NCBI GenBank assembly: GCA_017533795.1
Contig: JAFWIH010000023.1
Coordinates: 1 to 44,969 of the forward strand
Source of the DNA: Clostridia bacterium
Lineage (GTDB): Bacteria; Bacillota; Clostridia; TANB77; CAG-508
Reading direction: 5' to 3'
DNA: 44,969 bases
Shown: positions 16,700-25,982 of the stretch, one piece after another
Numbering within the stretch: position 1 is the stretch's first letter
Layout of the letters: the number at the start of each line of letters is the position of its first letter
Notes under the pieces: model-generated
Told to the model about the DNA's origin: nothing
The model's database searches: none
What the model saw: only the letters and a program-made list of their open reading frames with translations
Position numbers and translations under genes: made by a program

Positions 16700-18301
16700 A
16701 TGAAAATACAAAGTTTAGCTATTATTTTTATTATAATAATAATACCAATGTCAATAATTTTATCTGAATATTTACAATCTCAAATTAATACAATAAACTT
16801 ACAAACATCTTATGATTCACGATTAATTGGAGCTACATATGATGCAGTAAGAGCATTTCAATTGAATGCCGTAAGTAGTTCAACTAATGATATTGCAGCT
16901 TCAAAAATTAGAGACATTGAGGCATCTGCTACTACTTTTTTAACATCACTTGCAAATAATTTTGAAGATAGTGGTACAAGCAGAAACTCTATACAAAGCT
17001 ATGTACCAGCAATAGTATATTGTTTATATGATGGTTATTATATTTATTCTCCATATACAAATGACATTCAAGGAGTTATAGAGAATGAAAATGCAACGTA
17101 TAAAGATGGACAACAACTAACAGGTGTAAAACCGTATATTTATTATAGCTGTAGATATATAAAAGGAGCAATTGATGTTGTTATAACATATTCTCTGGAT
17201 AACTATATAACAATACAGGGAACTATTGGTGGCGAAAGCGTAAATAAATCAGGCTATTATTTGGGAAAATTTGAAGGCACCAGTTTTAATGGCAAATACA
17301 ATGGTGTTTCTATCTCTGAAGACGAAGGGACACTTCGCGAGAATATATTTGATTCTGAAACAATGAGCGTACAGAATTATGCATATGCTAAAATACAAGG
17401 TACAAAATACTATTTAGACAATAATAATAACGTTTTTAGACTATTAAATGGCGAAAAACTTGAGGTTTCTGACAATAATAAAGGAGAATATATAGATTTA
17501 ATACAAAGAAATAATAGTGCATATAAATTTTATGAACAAGCATTTAAATTTAGTGACTATGTTAATAAGAATTTACAAACATTAACATATAATGATGCAG
17601 TAGATGCTGATGGCAATAAAATTAATGCAAATGGCTTTTCAGGAGATAGAACAATTTTTAATGAATCTGGGACAATAAAACCAGAAGATAGTAATTCTAA
17701 TTTTACAGAACACAGAACAGCAGTTATAAGATATGCAATAGAAAAAAATTTAACAACAGCTATAGCAAATTATAATAAAAATTTTGCACAGGGTACGGCT
17801 GCATTTGCAATGCCAAACTTAAGTGAAACAGATTGGTATAAAATAATAAATAATGTATCACTTATTACATTTATGCAAGGCCTTCCAATAGGAAACAAAG
17901 TGTATAATGGATATGCAGTAGTAACTAATAACAAAAATGAAGATTTTGTTGCTAAGGAATCAATATATATAGTGTCAGATGGGCAATATCATAGTATAGG
18001 CGATATTGATTTACAATCTAAGACAACAGGTCTGAAAGGATATATAAATTTAGATTTTGAAAGACATACATTAGATCAAACTAATTATTACTATCCTAAA
18101 GAAGAAACAGGTTGCTATACAAGTATCATTAATCAAACAAGTATAGATACGTATGATAAAAATCCAAACAATCCAAACAATGACTTAGATGAATATTTAA
18201 CATGGTTAAAATCGAAAAATCCGCAACTTGCACAAGCATATTATACAGCACTTGGACGTGAACGATATGGTATGTATAGATATAATAAATTAGATGAATA
18301 A
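16700..18301 (+). CDS. Large membrane-anchored surface protein of the Tad-like locus
   Basis: The 533-aa protein has an N-terminal hydrophobic helix (MKIQSLAIIFIIIIIPMSIILSEYL, ~5-24). A helical neck QSQINTINLQTSYDSRLIGATYDAVRAF and a long external part follow. The Y-rich segment YCLYDGYYIYSPYT (~113-126) and the repeated YYxG pieces are distinctive. The neck with T.YD..L..AT.DA resembles minor-pilin or TadE/G-like organisation. Its position after a terminator and its size suggest a tip or scaffold protein rather than a major subunit. I do not recognise a catalytic motif. AAGGAAAG precedes the ATG. Confidence 0.7.
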   Translation: MKIQSLAIIFIIIIIPMSIILSEYLQSQINTINLQTSYDSRLIGATYDAVRAFQLNAVSSSTNDIAASKIRDIEASATTFLTSLANNFEDSGTSRNSIQSYVPAIVYCLYDGYYIYSPYTNDIQGVIENENATYKDGQQLTGVKPYIYYSCRYIKGAIDVVITYSLDNYITIQGTIGGESVNKSGYYLGKFEGTSFNGKYNGVSISEDEGTLRENIFDSETMSVQNYAYAKIQGTKYYLDNNNNVFRLLNGEKLEVSDNNKGEYIDLIQRNNSAYKFYEQAFKFSDYVNKNLQTLTYNDAVDADGNKINANGFSGDRTIFNESGTIKPEDSNSNFTEHRTAVIRYAIEKNLTTAIANYNKNFAQGTAAFAMPNLSETDWYKIINNVSLITFMQGLPIGNKVYNGYAVVTNNKNEDFVAKESIYIVSDGQYHSIGDIDLQSKTTGLKGYINLDFERHTLDQTNYYYPKEETGCYTSIINQTSIDTYDKNPNNPNNDLDEYLTWLKSKNPQLAQAYYTALGRERYGMYRYNKLDE

Positions 18302-18341
18302 AAACAAATAAAAATAACACAATAAAATAGAGGAGATTAAA

Positions 18342-19517
18342 ATGAGAAATGTTTTAAAAGTATCTATTTTGATTGTGTTATTTATTTTTTATGTTTATAT
18401 TTTAGCAATTGAATCAATTCCAAATAGTTTAATTTTATTTGACGGAGAAAATGTTAATATAAAAACAATTTTAGGACTAAACATAAATCAAGAAGGCGAA
18501 GAAAACAACATAAATATAAGCTTATTAGGTAAAGTCCCTGTAAAAGAAGTAAGTGTAAGTGTATTACCAAGAACTACAGTAATTCCTGTAGGAACAGTAG
18601 CAGGAGTAAAACTATATACTAATGGAGTATTAGTTGTGGGAATGACTGAAGTTCAAGGAATAGACAATATAAAATATAAACCATATGAGAACTCAGGAAT
18701 AAAAGAAGGAGATATGATTATTTCTATAGAGGAAAAAGAAATTTCAAATACAGTAGATTTAGTAAAAACAGTTAATGAATCAAAGGGCGAAGAAGTTGAA
18801 ATAAAATATGTAAGAGATGGACAAACCCTAGAATGCAGTATGATACCAACGCAAACAAGCAAAACAGAGTATAAATTAGGATTATGGGTAAGAGATAGTG
18901 CAGCAGGGGTTGGGACTGTAAGCTTTTATGAGCCAAAAACAAAAATATTTGGAGCATTAGGGCATGGAATAACAGATATAGACACAGGAAAACTAATAAA
19001 CATTGCAAATGGAGAATTTATAACAACAAAAGTACTTTCTATTTCTAAAGGTGAAGAGGGGGTACCTGGTAAAATGCAAGGAACAATAAATAATCAACAC
19101 AATATTGGAAAAATATATAAAAACACAAACTTTGGAATATATGGAATCGTAGACGATTTAAGTTCATTAAATATAGATAGTTCAAGAGAAATGGAAGTAG
19201 CATTAAGAGAGGAAATAAATTTAGGAAAGGCAAAAATATTAACCAGCTTAGATAATGAAAAAGTTACTGAATATGAGATAGAAATTGAAAAAATATTTAC
19301 TAATAATAATTATGATAATAAGAGTATGCTAATAAAAGTTACAGACGAAAGCTTGATAAATAAAACAGGAGGTATTATACAGGGAATGAGTGGCTCACCA
19401 ATAATACAAAATGGAAAATTTATTGGTGCTGTAACAAATGTACTTGTAAATGACCCAAAACAGGGTTATGCAATTTTTGGAGATTTAATGATAAAACAAG
19501 CAAAAGAAGTAGAATAA
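18342..19517 (+). CDS. spoIVB: SpoIVB serine peptidase
   Basis: The 391-aa protein has an N-terminal membrane helix (~5-25), a PDZ domain (~95-170, with SGIKEGDMIISIEEKEI) and an S55 peptidase domain. The catalytic residues appear as His in GALGHGITD (~206) and Ser in GMSGSPI (~349). SpoIVB is made in the forespore and cleaves SpoIVFA, which starts sigma-K activation in the mother cell. Length is slightly below the Bacillus protein. GAGGAG precedes the ATG. It faces murC, and the stop codons of both genes lie in one palindrome. Confidence 0.95.
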   Translation: MRNVLKVSILIVLFIFYVYILAIESIPNSLILFDGENVNIKTILGLNINQEGEENNINISLLGKVPVKEVSVSVLPRTTVIPVGTVAGVKLYTNGVLVVGMTEVQGIDNIKYKPYENSGIKEGDMIISIEEKEISNTVDLVKTVNESKGEEVEIKYVRDGQTLECSMIPTQTSKTEYKLGLWVRDSAAGVGTVSFYEPKTKIFGALGHGITDIDTGKLINIANGEFITTKVLSISKGEEGVPGKMQGTINNQHNIGKIYKNTNFGIYGIVDDLSSLNIDSSREMEVALREEINLGKAKILTSLDNEKVTEYEIEIEKIFTNNNYDNKSMLIKVTDESLINKTGGIIQGMSGSPIIQNGKFIGAVTNVLVNDPKQGYAIFGDLMIKQAKEVE

Positions 19518-19560
19518 AAGTATTTCGACCAAGGGTCCCCCTTGGTCGAAATACTTTTAT
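19514..19560. terminator. Bidirectional terminator shared by spoIVB and murC
   Basis: The arms 19514-19535 and 19539-19560 are a perfect 22-bp inverted repeat with a 3-base loop. The left arm contains the end of the spoIVB stop and the right arm contains the murC stop. The ATAAAAGTATTT / AAATACTTTTAT outer halves give each strand a T-rich tail. Confidence 0.85.
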
Positions 19561-20936
19561 TCTACTAACATTGGACCTATTTTTGTAACAGTTCCTGCAC
19601 CTAAAGTCATAACAATATCATTTGGTTTAACATTTGCTTTTAAATATTTTACACATTCTTCAAAATCAGGAATATACCTTGCAGCTGTACCAAAAGATTG
19701 TATTTTATTTACTAAATCTTGTGATGATATTCCATATGTATTAGTTTCTCTTGCAGCATAAATATCAACAATAATAATATTATCAAAGTTAAGTAAAGCT
19801 TTTGCAAAATCATCTAATAAATTTTTAGTTCTGCTATATGTATGTGGTTGAAAAATAACCCAAGACTTATTATATTTTTTATTCATTAATGATTTAGCGG
19901 TAGCGATAATTTCAGTTGGGTGATGGCCATAGTCGTCAAATACTTTAGCACCGTTTACCATTCCTTTATATTCGAATCTTCTATCTGCTCCTCTAAAATC
20001 AATCAAACCATTTTGAATATCTTCAGAACTAATTCCATATTCATGGCACATAGCAATACATGCTAAACAGTTTGAAACATTGTGCATTCCAGGAACAGAA
20101 AGTTTAATTCTTGCATAAAATTTATCATTTTGATAAACATCAAATTCTGGAAAACCATTATCATCAAAAACAATATTAACAGCAAAAAAATCTGTATTTT
20201 TGTTTGTAATACCATATGTAATGCACTTTGCTTTTGTGTATTGTTGTAAATCTAAGCAATTCTTATCATCGCCATTTAGAACTAAAAAACCATCTTCAGG
20301 CAATAATTTAACATATTTAATAAAGGCATTTTTAACGTTTTCAAATGTCTTAAAATAATCTAAATGATCATTATCTATATTCAAAATAATTGCAGATTTT
20401 GGACTAAATTTTAAAAAGCTTTCAACATATTCACAAGCTTCTATAACAAAATTTTCACTATTACCAACTTTATTATTACCACCAATTTCATCTAAAATTG
20501 CACCAACTTGAATGCTTGGATCTAAGTTTGCCTGTAAAAATGCTAAAGAAACCATAGAAGTAGTTGTTGTTTTTCCATGTGTTCCTGCAATAGTAACAGT
20601 ATTTTTATAGCATCTGGTTATTTCACCTAAAAAATCAGCTCTTTCAACTGTTTTTATTTTCAATTTTCTAGCTTCAACTAGTTCTGGATGATCTTTATTT
20701 ATTGCAGCAGAATGAACAACTATATCAGCATTTTTTACACTTTCTATATCATTTCCAATTGTAACTTTTATTCCTCTATTATTTAATTCGTCAGTAATAG
20801 CAGATTGTGTACTGTCAGAGCCAGTAACACTAAAGCCCCAGTTCTGTAAAATTTCGGCTATACCACTCATACTAACGCCACCGATTCCAACCATATGAAT
20901 GTTTTTATAGCTTTTTAAGCTATCAATGTTAGGCAT
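19557..20936 (-). CDS. murC: UDP-N-acetylmuramate-L-alanine ligase MurC
   Basis: The 459-aa protein shows HMVGIGGVSMSGIAEIL (Rossmann-like UDP-MurNAc domain, residues ~14-30), the ATP loop GTHGKTTTTSM (~115-125), EACEYVESF (~168) and DDYGHHPTEI (~330). MurC adds L-Ala to UDP-MurNAc in the cytoplasm, the first step of the peptidoglycan stem peptide. Length is normal. AAAAGGAG lies before the ATG on the minus strand. It stands alone between convergent spoIVB and divergent spoVG. Confidence 0.98.
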   Translation of the reverse strand: MPNIDSLKSYKNIHMVGIGGVSMSGIAEILQNWGFSVTGSDSTQSAITDELNNRGIKVTIGNDIESVKNADIVVHSAAINKDHPELVEARKLKIKTVERADFLGEITRCYKNTVTIAGTHGKTTTTSMVSLAFLQANLDPSIQVGAILDEIGGNNKVGNSENFVIEACEYVESFLKFSPKSAIILNIDNDHLDYFKTFENVKNAFIKYVKLLPEDGFLVLNGDDKNCLDLQQYTKAKCITYGITNKNTDFFAVNIVFDDNGFPEFDVYQNDKFYARIKLSVPGMHNVSNCLACIAMCHEYGISSEDIQNGLIDFRGADRRFEYKGMVNGAKVFDDYGHHPTEIIATAKSLMNKKYNKSWVIFQPHTYSRTKNLLDDFAKALLNFDNIIIVDIYAARETNTYGISSQDLVNKIQSFGTAARYIPDFEECVKYLKANVKPNDIVMTLGAGTVTKIGPMLVE

Positions 20937-21124
20937 AAATCAACACTCCTTTTTATTAATATATGAATTATATACTTATATTGTATAATTTTCAATGGTT
21001 TTTTAAATAAAAATTTTTTGTAAAAAAAAGGGGGAAAAAATATTTTCATGAAGAATATTATAGTTGTACATAAATAAACGTATTATGTACAGAAATTAAA
21101 AACTAGAGGAAGGCGGTGCACACC

Positions 21125-21397
21125 ATGCAAATCACAGATGTACGTTTAAGAAAAGTTAGTTCAGAAAACAGAATGAAAGCTGTTGCTTCTGTAACATTTG
21201 ATAACGAGTTTGTTGTTCACGACATTAAAGTTATCGAAAGCCAAAATGGATTATTTATTGCTATGCCTAGCAGAAAAACTCCTAACGGAGAATTCAAGGA
21301 TATAGCTCATCCAATCAATGCTGAGACAAGAGAGAAAATTCAAACAGCTATATTAGAAGCTTATGAAGCTCCAGAAACAGAGGAATCAGCAGAATAA
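21125..21397 (+). CDS. spoVG: Regulatory protein SpoVG
   Basis: The 90-aa protein [20 protein letters not shown]... [12 protein letters not shown] is a clear SpoVG. The family binds RNA and DNA and affects sporulation septation, cell-division timing and surface traits. The ATG at 21125 is chosen because homologs begin at MQIT and because GAGGAAGGCGG lies just upstream; the in-frame GTG at 21116 is within that site. A small inverted repeat (GTACATA at 21067 and TATGTAC at 21084) lies upstream and could be an operator. A terminator follows, then pth, which is near spoVG in Bacillus too. Confidence 0.97.
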   Translation: MQITDVRLRKVSSENRMKAVASVTFDNEFVVHDIKVIESQNGLFIAMPSRKTPNGEFKDIAHPINAETREKIQTAILEAYEAPETEESAE

Positions 21398-21411
21398 TAA
21401 ATAATAAAAGA

Positions 21412-21437
21412 AAAACGATGCTTTGCATCGTTTTTTT
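21412..21437 (+). terminator. Terminator after spoVG
   Basis: AAAACGATG / CATCGTTTT form a short strong stem with a 4- to 6-base loop, followed by a T run. It separates spoVG from pth. Confidence 0.85.
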
Positions 21438-21510
21438 GTTAGTTTTACTTGAAAAAAAGGTAAAAACCATGTACAATATATAGGAATTTATTTAGAAAGA
21501 GGAAAACAAC

Positions 21511-22068
21511 ATGTATTTAATAGTAGGCTTAGGTAACCCAGAAGAAGATTATGGTGGTACAAGACATAACATGGGATTTGACACTTTAAATAAGATTTCA
21601 AAAGAATACAATGTTAGCATTAATAAGAAAAGCTTTAAAGGGTTATATGGAACTGGAATGATAGAAGGGCAAAAAGTAATTTTATTAAAGCCACAAACTT
21701 TTATGAATTTAAGTGGTGAAAGTGTAAAAGAATGCATTGATTATTACAAAATAGACTTAGATAGTTTAATTGTAATATACGATGACATCGATTTAGACAA
21801 AGGAACAATAAAGCTTCGTAAGCAAGGAGGAGCAGGAACACATAATGGAATGAAGTCAGTTGTAGAAAACTTAAATTCGGAAAAATTTTCAAGAGTAAGA
21901 ATTGGAATAGGCATGCCAGAAAACAAAAGTAATTTAATAGATTATGTTATAGGATATGTTCCTGATTATGAAAAAATAGTTTTAGACAAAGCCTGTGAAA
22001 CAGCAAAAGAAGCAGTTGTAGAAATAATAAAAAATGGAATTGATATTGCTATGAACAATTATAATTAA
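21511..22068 (+). CDS. pth: Peptidyl-tRNA hydrolase
   Basis: The 185-aa protein has the family signature VGLGNPEEDYGGTRHNMGFD with catalytic His ~20, the LLKPQTFMNLSG motif (~59-70) and the DDIDLDKGTIKLR...GAGTHNGMKS region containing the catalytic Asp (~93). It releases tRNA from prematurely dropped peptidyl-tRNA. AAAGAGGAAAA precedes the ATG. Enzymes of this kind matter where ribosomes stall or drop off, which is of interest given the frame breaks nearby, but it is a universal gene. It is followed by rng. Confidence 0.98.
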   Translation: MYLIVGLGNPEEDYGGTRHNMGFDTLNKISKEYNVSINKKSFKGLYGTGMIEGQKVILLKPQTFMNLSGESVKECIDYYKIDLDSLIVIYDDIDLDKGTIKLRKQGGAGTHNGMKSVVENLNSEKFSRVRIGIGMPENKSNLIDYVIGYVPDYEKIVLDKACETAKEAVVEIIKNGIDIAMNNYN

Positions 22069-22083
22069 TAGAAAGGGATTTAA

Positions 22084-23271
22084 ATGCTAGAATTAATAAT
22101 AAAAAAAGAAAACAAATCTAAAAGTATTGCTTTAATAGAAAATGGAAAACTAATAGAATACTATGAAGATGATGAAACAAAAAGAAGAAGAGAAGATAAT
22201 ATATATATTGGTACTATAAAGGATGTAATTCCAGGAATGCAGTCAGCTTTTATAGATATTGGAATTGAAAAAAATGCGTTTATACATTTAAAAGATATAT
22301 TACCTAAGATAAATGAAAAAGAGGAAAAACAAAGTATAAACGTAGATATAAAAGAAACAACAAAAGTAAATGATAAATTGCTAGTTCAGATAAAAAAAGA
22401 TAGTGATGCTCAAAAAGGAGCAAGGGTATCTACTCATATAAGTTTATCAGGTAATTATATAGTGCTAATGCCAAATACTAGTATTATTACTATATCTAAA
22501 AAAATAGAAGATGAAAATGAACAAAAAAGATTGATTAACATTATGAAAAATAATCTTCCACAAAATGTTGGAGCAATTGTAAGAACTTCTGCCAAAAACA
22601 AAAATGAAGAAGATATTGTTCAAGACATTAATTATCTTTATAGTAAATGGAAAAAAATAATAACAAAATTTAATAATGAAAAAACAAAGGGACCAGTATT
22701 AGTTTATAAAAGCCCCGATATTGTTGAAAAGATTATAATAGATACATTTTCAAAGGGACTAGAAAAGGTAACATTAAATAATAAAAAAGACTTAGAAGAA
22801 TTACTCGATATACAAAAAGAAAATGAGTGTTATAAAAATATAAAATTTGTTTTACAAACCAATGGTGACGTAATGGACTGCTATGATATAAAAAAACAAA
22901 TAGAAAAAATGCAAGCTAGAAAAATTTGGCTTAAATGTGGTGGATTTATAACTATTGATAAAACAGAAGCACTAACAGCAATAGATGTAAATACAGGGAA
23001 GTATACTGGTAAGAAAAACTTAGAAGATACCATATTTAAAGTAAATGAAGAGGCAACATATGAGATAGCAAAACAGGTAAAATTACGAGACATTGGTGGA
23101 ATAATAATTATAGATTACATTGATATGGATAATAAAAAAAATAAAGAAAAAATAGAAAATTTACTAAAAAATAGACTAAAAGAAGACAGGGCAAAAACAC
23201 AAGTAGAAGGATTTACCAAACTAGATTTAATGGAATTTACAAGAAAACATATATGTAGTCATAATAGCTAA
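22084..23271 (+). CDS. rng: Ribonuclease G-type endonuclease lacking the usual C-terminal end
   Basis: The 395-aa protein has an embedded S1 domain (IYIGTIKDVIPGMQSAFIDIG, ~40-60) and the RNase E/G catalytic core. The two metal-binding Asp regions are visible: LTAIDVNTGKYTG (~298-310) and GGIIIIDYIDMDN (~338-350). RNase E/G enzymes cut single-stranded RNA at A/U-rich sites and mature rRNA. It ends at LMEFTRKHICSHNS, where most family members continue with a CPxCxG zinc-link and a C-terminal domain. The stop is TAA and rimO begins 16 bases later, so no out-of-frame remainder exists. Dimer formation must differ from the zinc-linked type, or the lineage has lost that part. Confidence 0.88.
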   Translation: MLELIIKKENKSKSIALIENGKLIEYYEDDETKRRREDNIYIGTIKDVIPGMQSAFIDIGIEKNAFIHLKDILPKINEKEEKQSINVDIKETTKVNDKLLVQIKKDSDAQKGARVSTHISLSGNYIVLMPNTSIITISKKIEDENEQKRLINIMKNNLPQNVGAIVRTSAKNKNEEDIVQDINYLYSKWKKIITKFNNEKTKGPVLVYKSPDIVEKIIIDTFSKGLEKVTLNNKKDLEELLDIQKENECYKNIKFVLQTNGDVMDCYDIKKQIEKMQARKIWLKCGGFITIDKTEALTAIDVNTGKYTGKKNLEDTIFKVNEEATYEIAKQVKLRDIGGIIIIDYIDMDNKKNKEKIENLLKNRLKEDRAKTQVEGFTKLDLMEFTRKHICSHNS

Positions 23272-23287
23272 TATGAAAGGAACAAAA

Positions 23288-24662
23288 ATGAAAGTAGGAT
23301 TTATATCGCTTCGGATGTAGCAAAAATTTAATAGATACTGAAATAGCAATTGGCCATTTCAAAAAACATAATTATAGAATTGTAAATAATCCTAAAGATG
23401 CAGATATTATTGTAATAAATACATGTGGATTTATAGATGAAGCAAAAGAAGAAGCAATAAATACTATATTAGAAATGGCAGAATATAAGAATAAAAATTG
23501 TAAATATTTAGTTGTAATGGGATGCTTGGTGCAGCGATATTATAGTGATTTATTAAAAGAACTTCCAGAAGTAGATTTATTTATAAAACTAGATGAATAC
23601 AAAAATTTTTGGCAAAAAATAAATGACTTAGTAGAAAACAAAAAGGTAGAAATTTCTAAACATAAAAACAACATAAAAATTTCAGAAGTTAAAAAGCTTC
23701 CATTGCCTAAAATGAATGATTTTTTTGAAAGAGTTATTACAACCGGAGACAATTATGCTTATTTAAAAATAGGTGAGGGATGTAGTAATAAATGCACATA
23801 TTGTGCTATTCCTTATATAAGAGGTCCTTTTGTAAGTAGACCAATGGAAGAAATATTAGAAGAAGCACAAATTCTTGCCGAACAAGGCATTAAAGAAATT
23901 ATAATAATTGCACAAGATACAACAAAATATGGCGTAGATTTATATGGTAAAAGTAAGCTTGCAGAGCTTTTACAAAAACTTAGTAAAATAGAAAAAATAA
24001 AATGGATACGCTTTTTATACTCTTATCCAGAAGGTATTACAGATGAACTAATCGAGACTGTTGCTAATAACCCTAAAATATGTAAATATTTTGACATTCC
24101 AATTCAACATATATCAAATACAATTCTTAAAAAAATGAATAGACAAACGTCAAAAGAGAATATAGAAAAAATAATAAAAAAAATCAGGGATAAGATTCCT
24201 TATGTAACTATAAGAACAAGTCTAATTGTTGGTTTCCCAGGAGAAAGTGAAAATCAATTTAAAGAGCTATATAAATTTGTAGAAGATACAAAATTCGATA
24301 AATTAGGAGTATTTGAGTATTCAAGAGAAGAAGGTACACCTGCAGCAAAGCTTCCGGAACAAATTCATCATTCTACAAAGAGAGCAAGACGTAATAAAAT
24401 AATGAAATTACAACAGGAAGTATCAAATAAACTTATGAAGAGTAAAGTGGGCAAAATTGAAGAAGTACTAATAGAAGATGAAGTGTATAAAAATAATAAA
24501 AGATATTTAATAGGCAGAACTTCACATGATGCACCAGATATAGATGGAATTGTATATATTAATGTTAAATCAGATATGGATGGAAATAATTTGATTAATA
24601 CATTTATTAAATGTACAATAACTGATTATTTAAATTATGACTTGATAGGAAAGCTAACGTAA
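23288..24662 (+). CDS. rimO: Ribosomal protein uS12 methylthiotransferase RimO, read through a +1 shift
   Basis: The ATG at 23288 (GAAAGGAAC upstream) reads MKVGFISL and then meets CGG ATG TAG, stopping at 23318-23320. Skipping C23312 gives GCSKNLIDTEIAIGHF and an open frame to 24662, ~457 aa in total, a normal RimO. The first iron-sulphur Cys (GCSKN) comes right after the shift. The others are NTCGF and GCL, and the radical SAM CSNKCTYC lies near residue 164. A TRAM domain closes the protein. RimO adds a methylthio group to an Asp of uS12. Without the shift only a 10-residue peptide is made. The alternative start at 23475 would drop all N-terminal cluster motifs. Confidence 0.9.
23309..23315 (+). 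other. Putative +1 frameshift site CTT CGG A in rimO
   Basis: Zero-frame CTT (23309-23311) and CGG (23312-23314) are followed by ATG TAG. The conserved reading resumes with GGA at 23313, giving S-L-G-C as in RimO proteins. The heptamer is identical to the one in yqfD at 110-116. The shift lies only eight codons after the start. TAGGAT at 23295-23300 is the only purine-rich element nearby and is not well placed as a stimulator. Confidence 0.65.
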
Positions 24663-24675
24663 GGAGGAATAATAT

Positions 24676-25965
24676 ATGAGATTTATTGGCATGGTAGAAG
24701 GAAAAGGCTTATATGCTGAGTGGAACAACAGTCATAATCAAATAAGGTTCTTTCTAAATGGGAAAAGTATTGCAGTATATGATACAGATATTATGAATAT
24801 TATAGAGGATCCGATAGTTTTTAGAAATAATACTATTGCAAATGAACTATCAGCTGAAGCAAAAGACCAAATACAGCAATTAGCAAGAAAAGTGGATATT
24901 GAAGAACTGAAATCTGATGAAGAAAAGTATGGAAACAATTCAAGAGACTATATAGGAGAAGCTTTACATATTGATGGCAAAAGAATAATAAGCTTAACAG
25001 AAATAAGTCTTGATGAAGAAGTAGAAGAAAACGATAAAAATGAAAACAGTTTAAACAAAAATAATTTTGAAGAAAAGAAAAAAGAAGCAACTACTAAAGA
25101 TATAAAAATAAAGCAAGAGTTAAAAATGAGCTCAATGGCTACAAGTACTAAAACTATTGGTAGTGTATTACAAAGAGCAGGGAAAATGCCAAAAGTAGAA
25201 GGAAAAACATTTACAAAGCTTGGTATTGTTGAGTCAGATAGAGTAAAAGACATAGACAAGAATGCTAAAACAAATACCACAAGATTTTCATTAGTTGCTA
25301 TAGCGTCAGATGGTACTGTAGTTCCACTAAATCTAGAACAAGATTCTGCAGAAGGTAGTAATCCTAGAGAAATTAGCCATAAAGTAAATGCAGATGGTAG
25401 AGTAGAACAAGATGATGTAAATTCAAGATTTAGAATTGGAAATAAAGAAGAAACTATTTCAATCAAATTTTCTAATGGACCAGGAAATATTGAAGTAGGA
25501 TACTCTGAAAGAAAAACTTTAGGTGGAGATGGAATAGAAGGAAATATAAGCTATGACCATCAACTAGAAACAAGCACTGTATACTGGAGACCAAGAAAAG
25601 ATAGTAGAGATAAAGAATATGCAGATGGTATATATGGAACAGAAGAAAGAGCAAGAGAAGCAAAATTAGAGTCTGCACATAACTCTAATTTAAAGAGAGG
25701 CAAAAAGGGAGTGGTAGACTCAAAAGATAATCATGAATATAAAAATTCTGATGGAGATATGCAAACAAAAGATGAAGAACACCAAAATGATTTAATTGAA
25801 AGAGCTAGAAAACTTATAAATGAGAATGATGAAGTTTCAAGTGCGTTTACAGAGGAAGAAGTAATAAAAATGTTAGAGCATGCTCACGATAAAGGAAAAG
25901 ATTTAGAAGAAGCAGAAGAAGACATTAAAGAAGATGCAAGTAGAATGCCAACAAATAATAGATAA
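24676..25965 (+). CDS. Unknown 429-aa acidic/polar protein
   Basis: I do not recognise this protein. It has no signal peptide or membrane helix. The N-terminal part (MRFIGMVEGKGLYAEWNN... FFLNGKSIAVYDTDIM, residues 1-40) looks like a small beta domain. A disordered Glu/Lys/Asn-rich linker follows (~110-150). The middle has FTKLGIVESDRVKDIDKNAKT and RFSLVAIASDGTVVPLNL (~180-225), and the long C-terminus is charged and helical with EEVIKMLEHAHDKGKDLEEA. The layout resembles a scaffolding or cargo protein. AAGGAGG precedes the ATG and dut follows by 17 bases, so they form one unit after rimO. Confidence 0.75.
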   Translation: MRFIGMVEGKGLYAEWNNSHNQIRFFLNGKSIAVYDTDIMNIIEDPIVFRNNTIANELSAEAKDQIQQLARKVDIEELKSDEEKYGNNSRDYIGEALHIDGKRIISLTEISLDEEVEENDKNENSLNKNNFEEKKKEATTKDIKIKQELKMSSMATSTKTIGSVLQRAGKMPKVEGKTFTKLGIVESDRVKDIDKNAKTNTTRFSLVAIASDGTVVPLNLEQDSAEGSNPREISHKVNADGRVEQDDVNSRFRIGNKEETISIKFSNGPGNIEVGYSERKTLGGDGIEGNISYDHQLETSTVYWRPRKDSRDKEYADGIYGTEERAREAKLESAHNSNLKRGKKGVVDSKDNHEYKNSDGDMQTKDEEHQNDLIERARKLINENDEVSSAFTEEEVIKMLEHAHDKGKDLEEAEEDIKEDASRMPTNNR

Positions 25966-25982
25966 AAAGGAGAGAATAGGTT

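Noticed and set aside
23475..24662. A shorter RimO starting at the Met at 23475
   Set aside because: The 54 codons before it, in the same frame back to 23313, encode conserved RimO residues including the cluster cysteines, so the true gene begins at 23288 with a shift.
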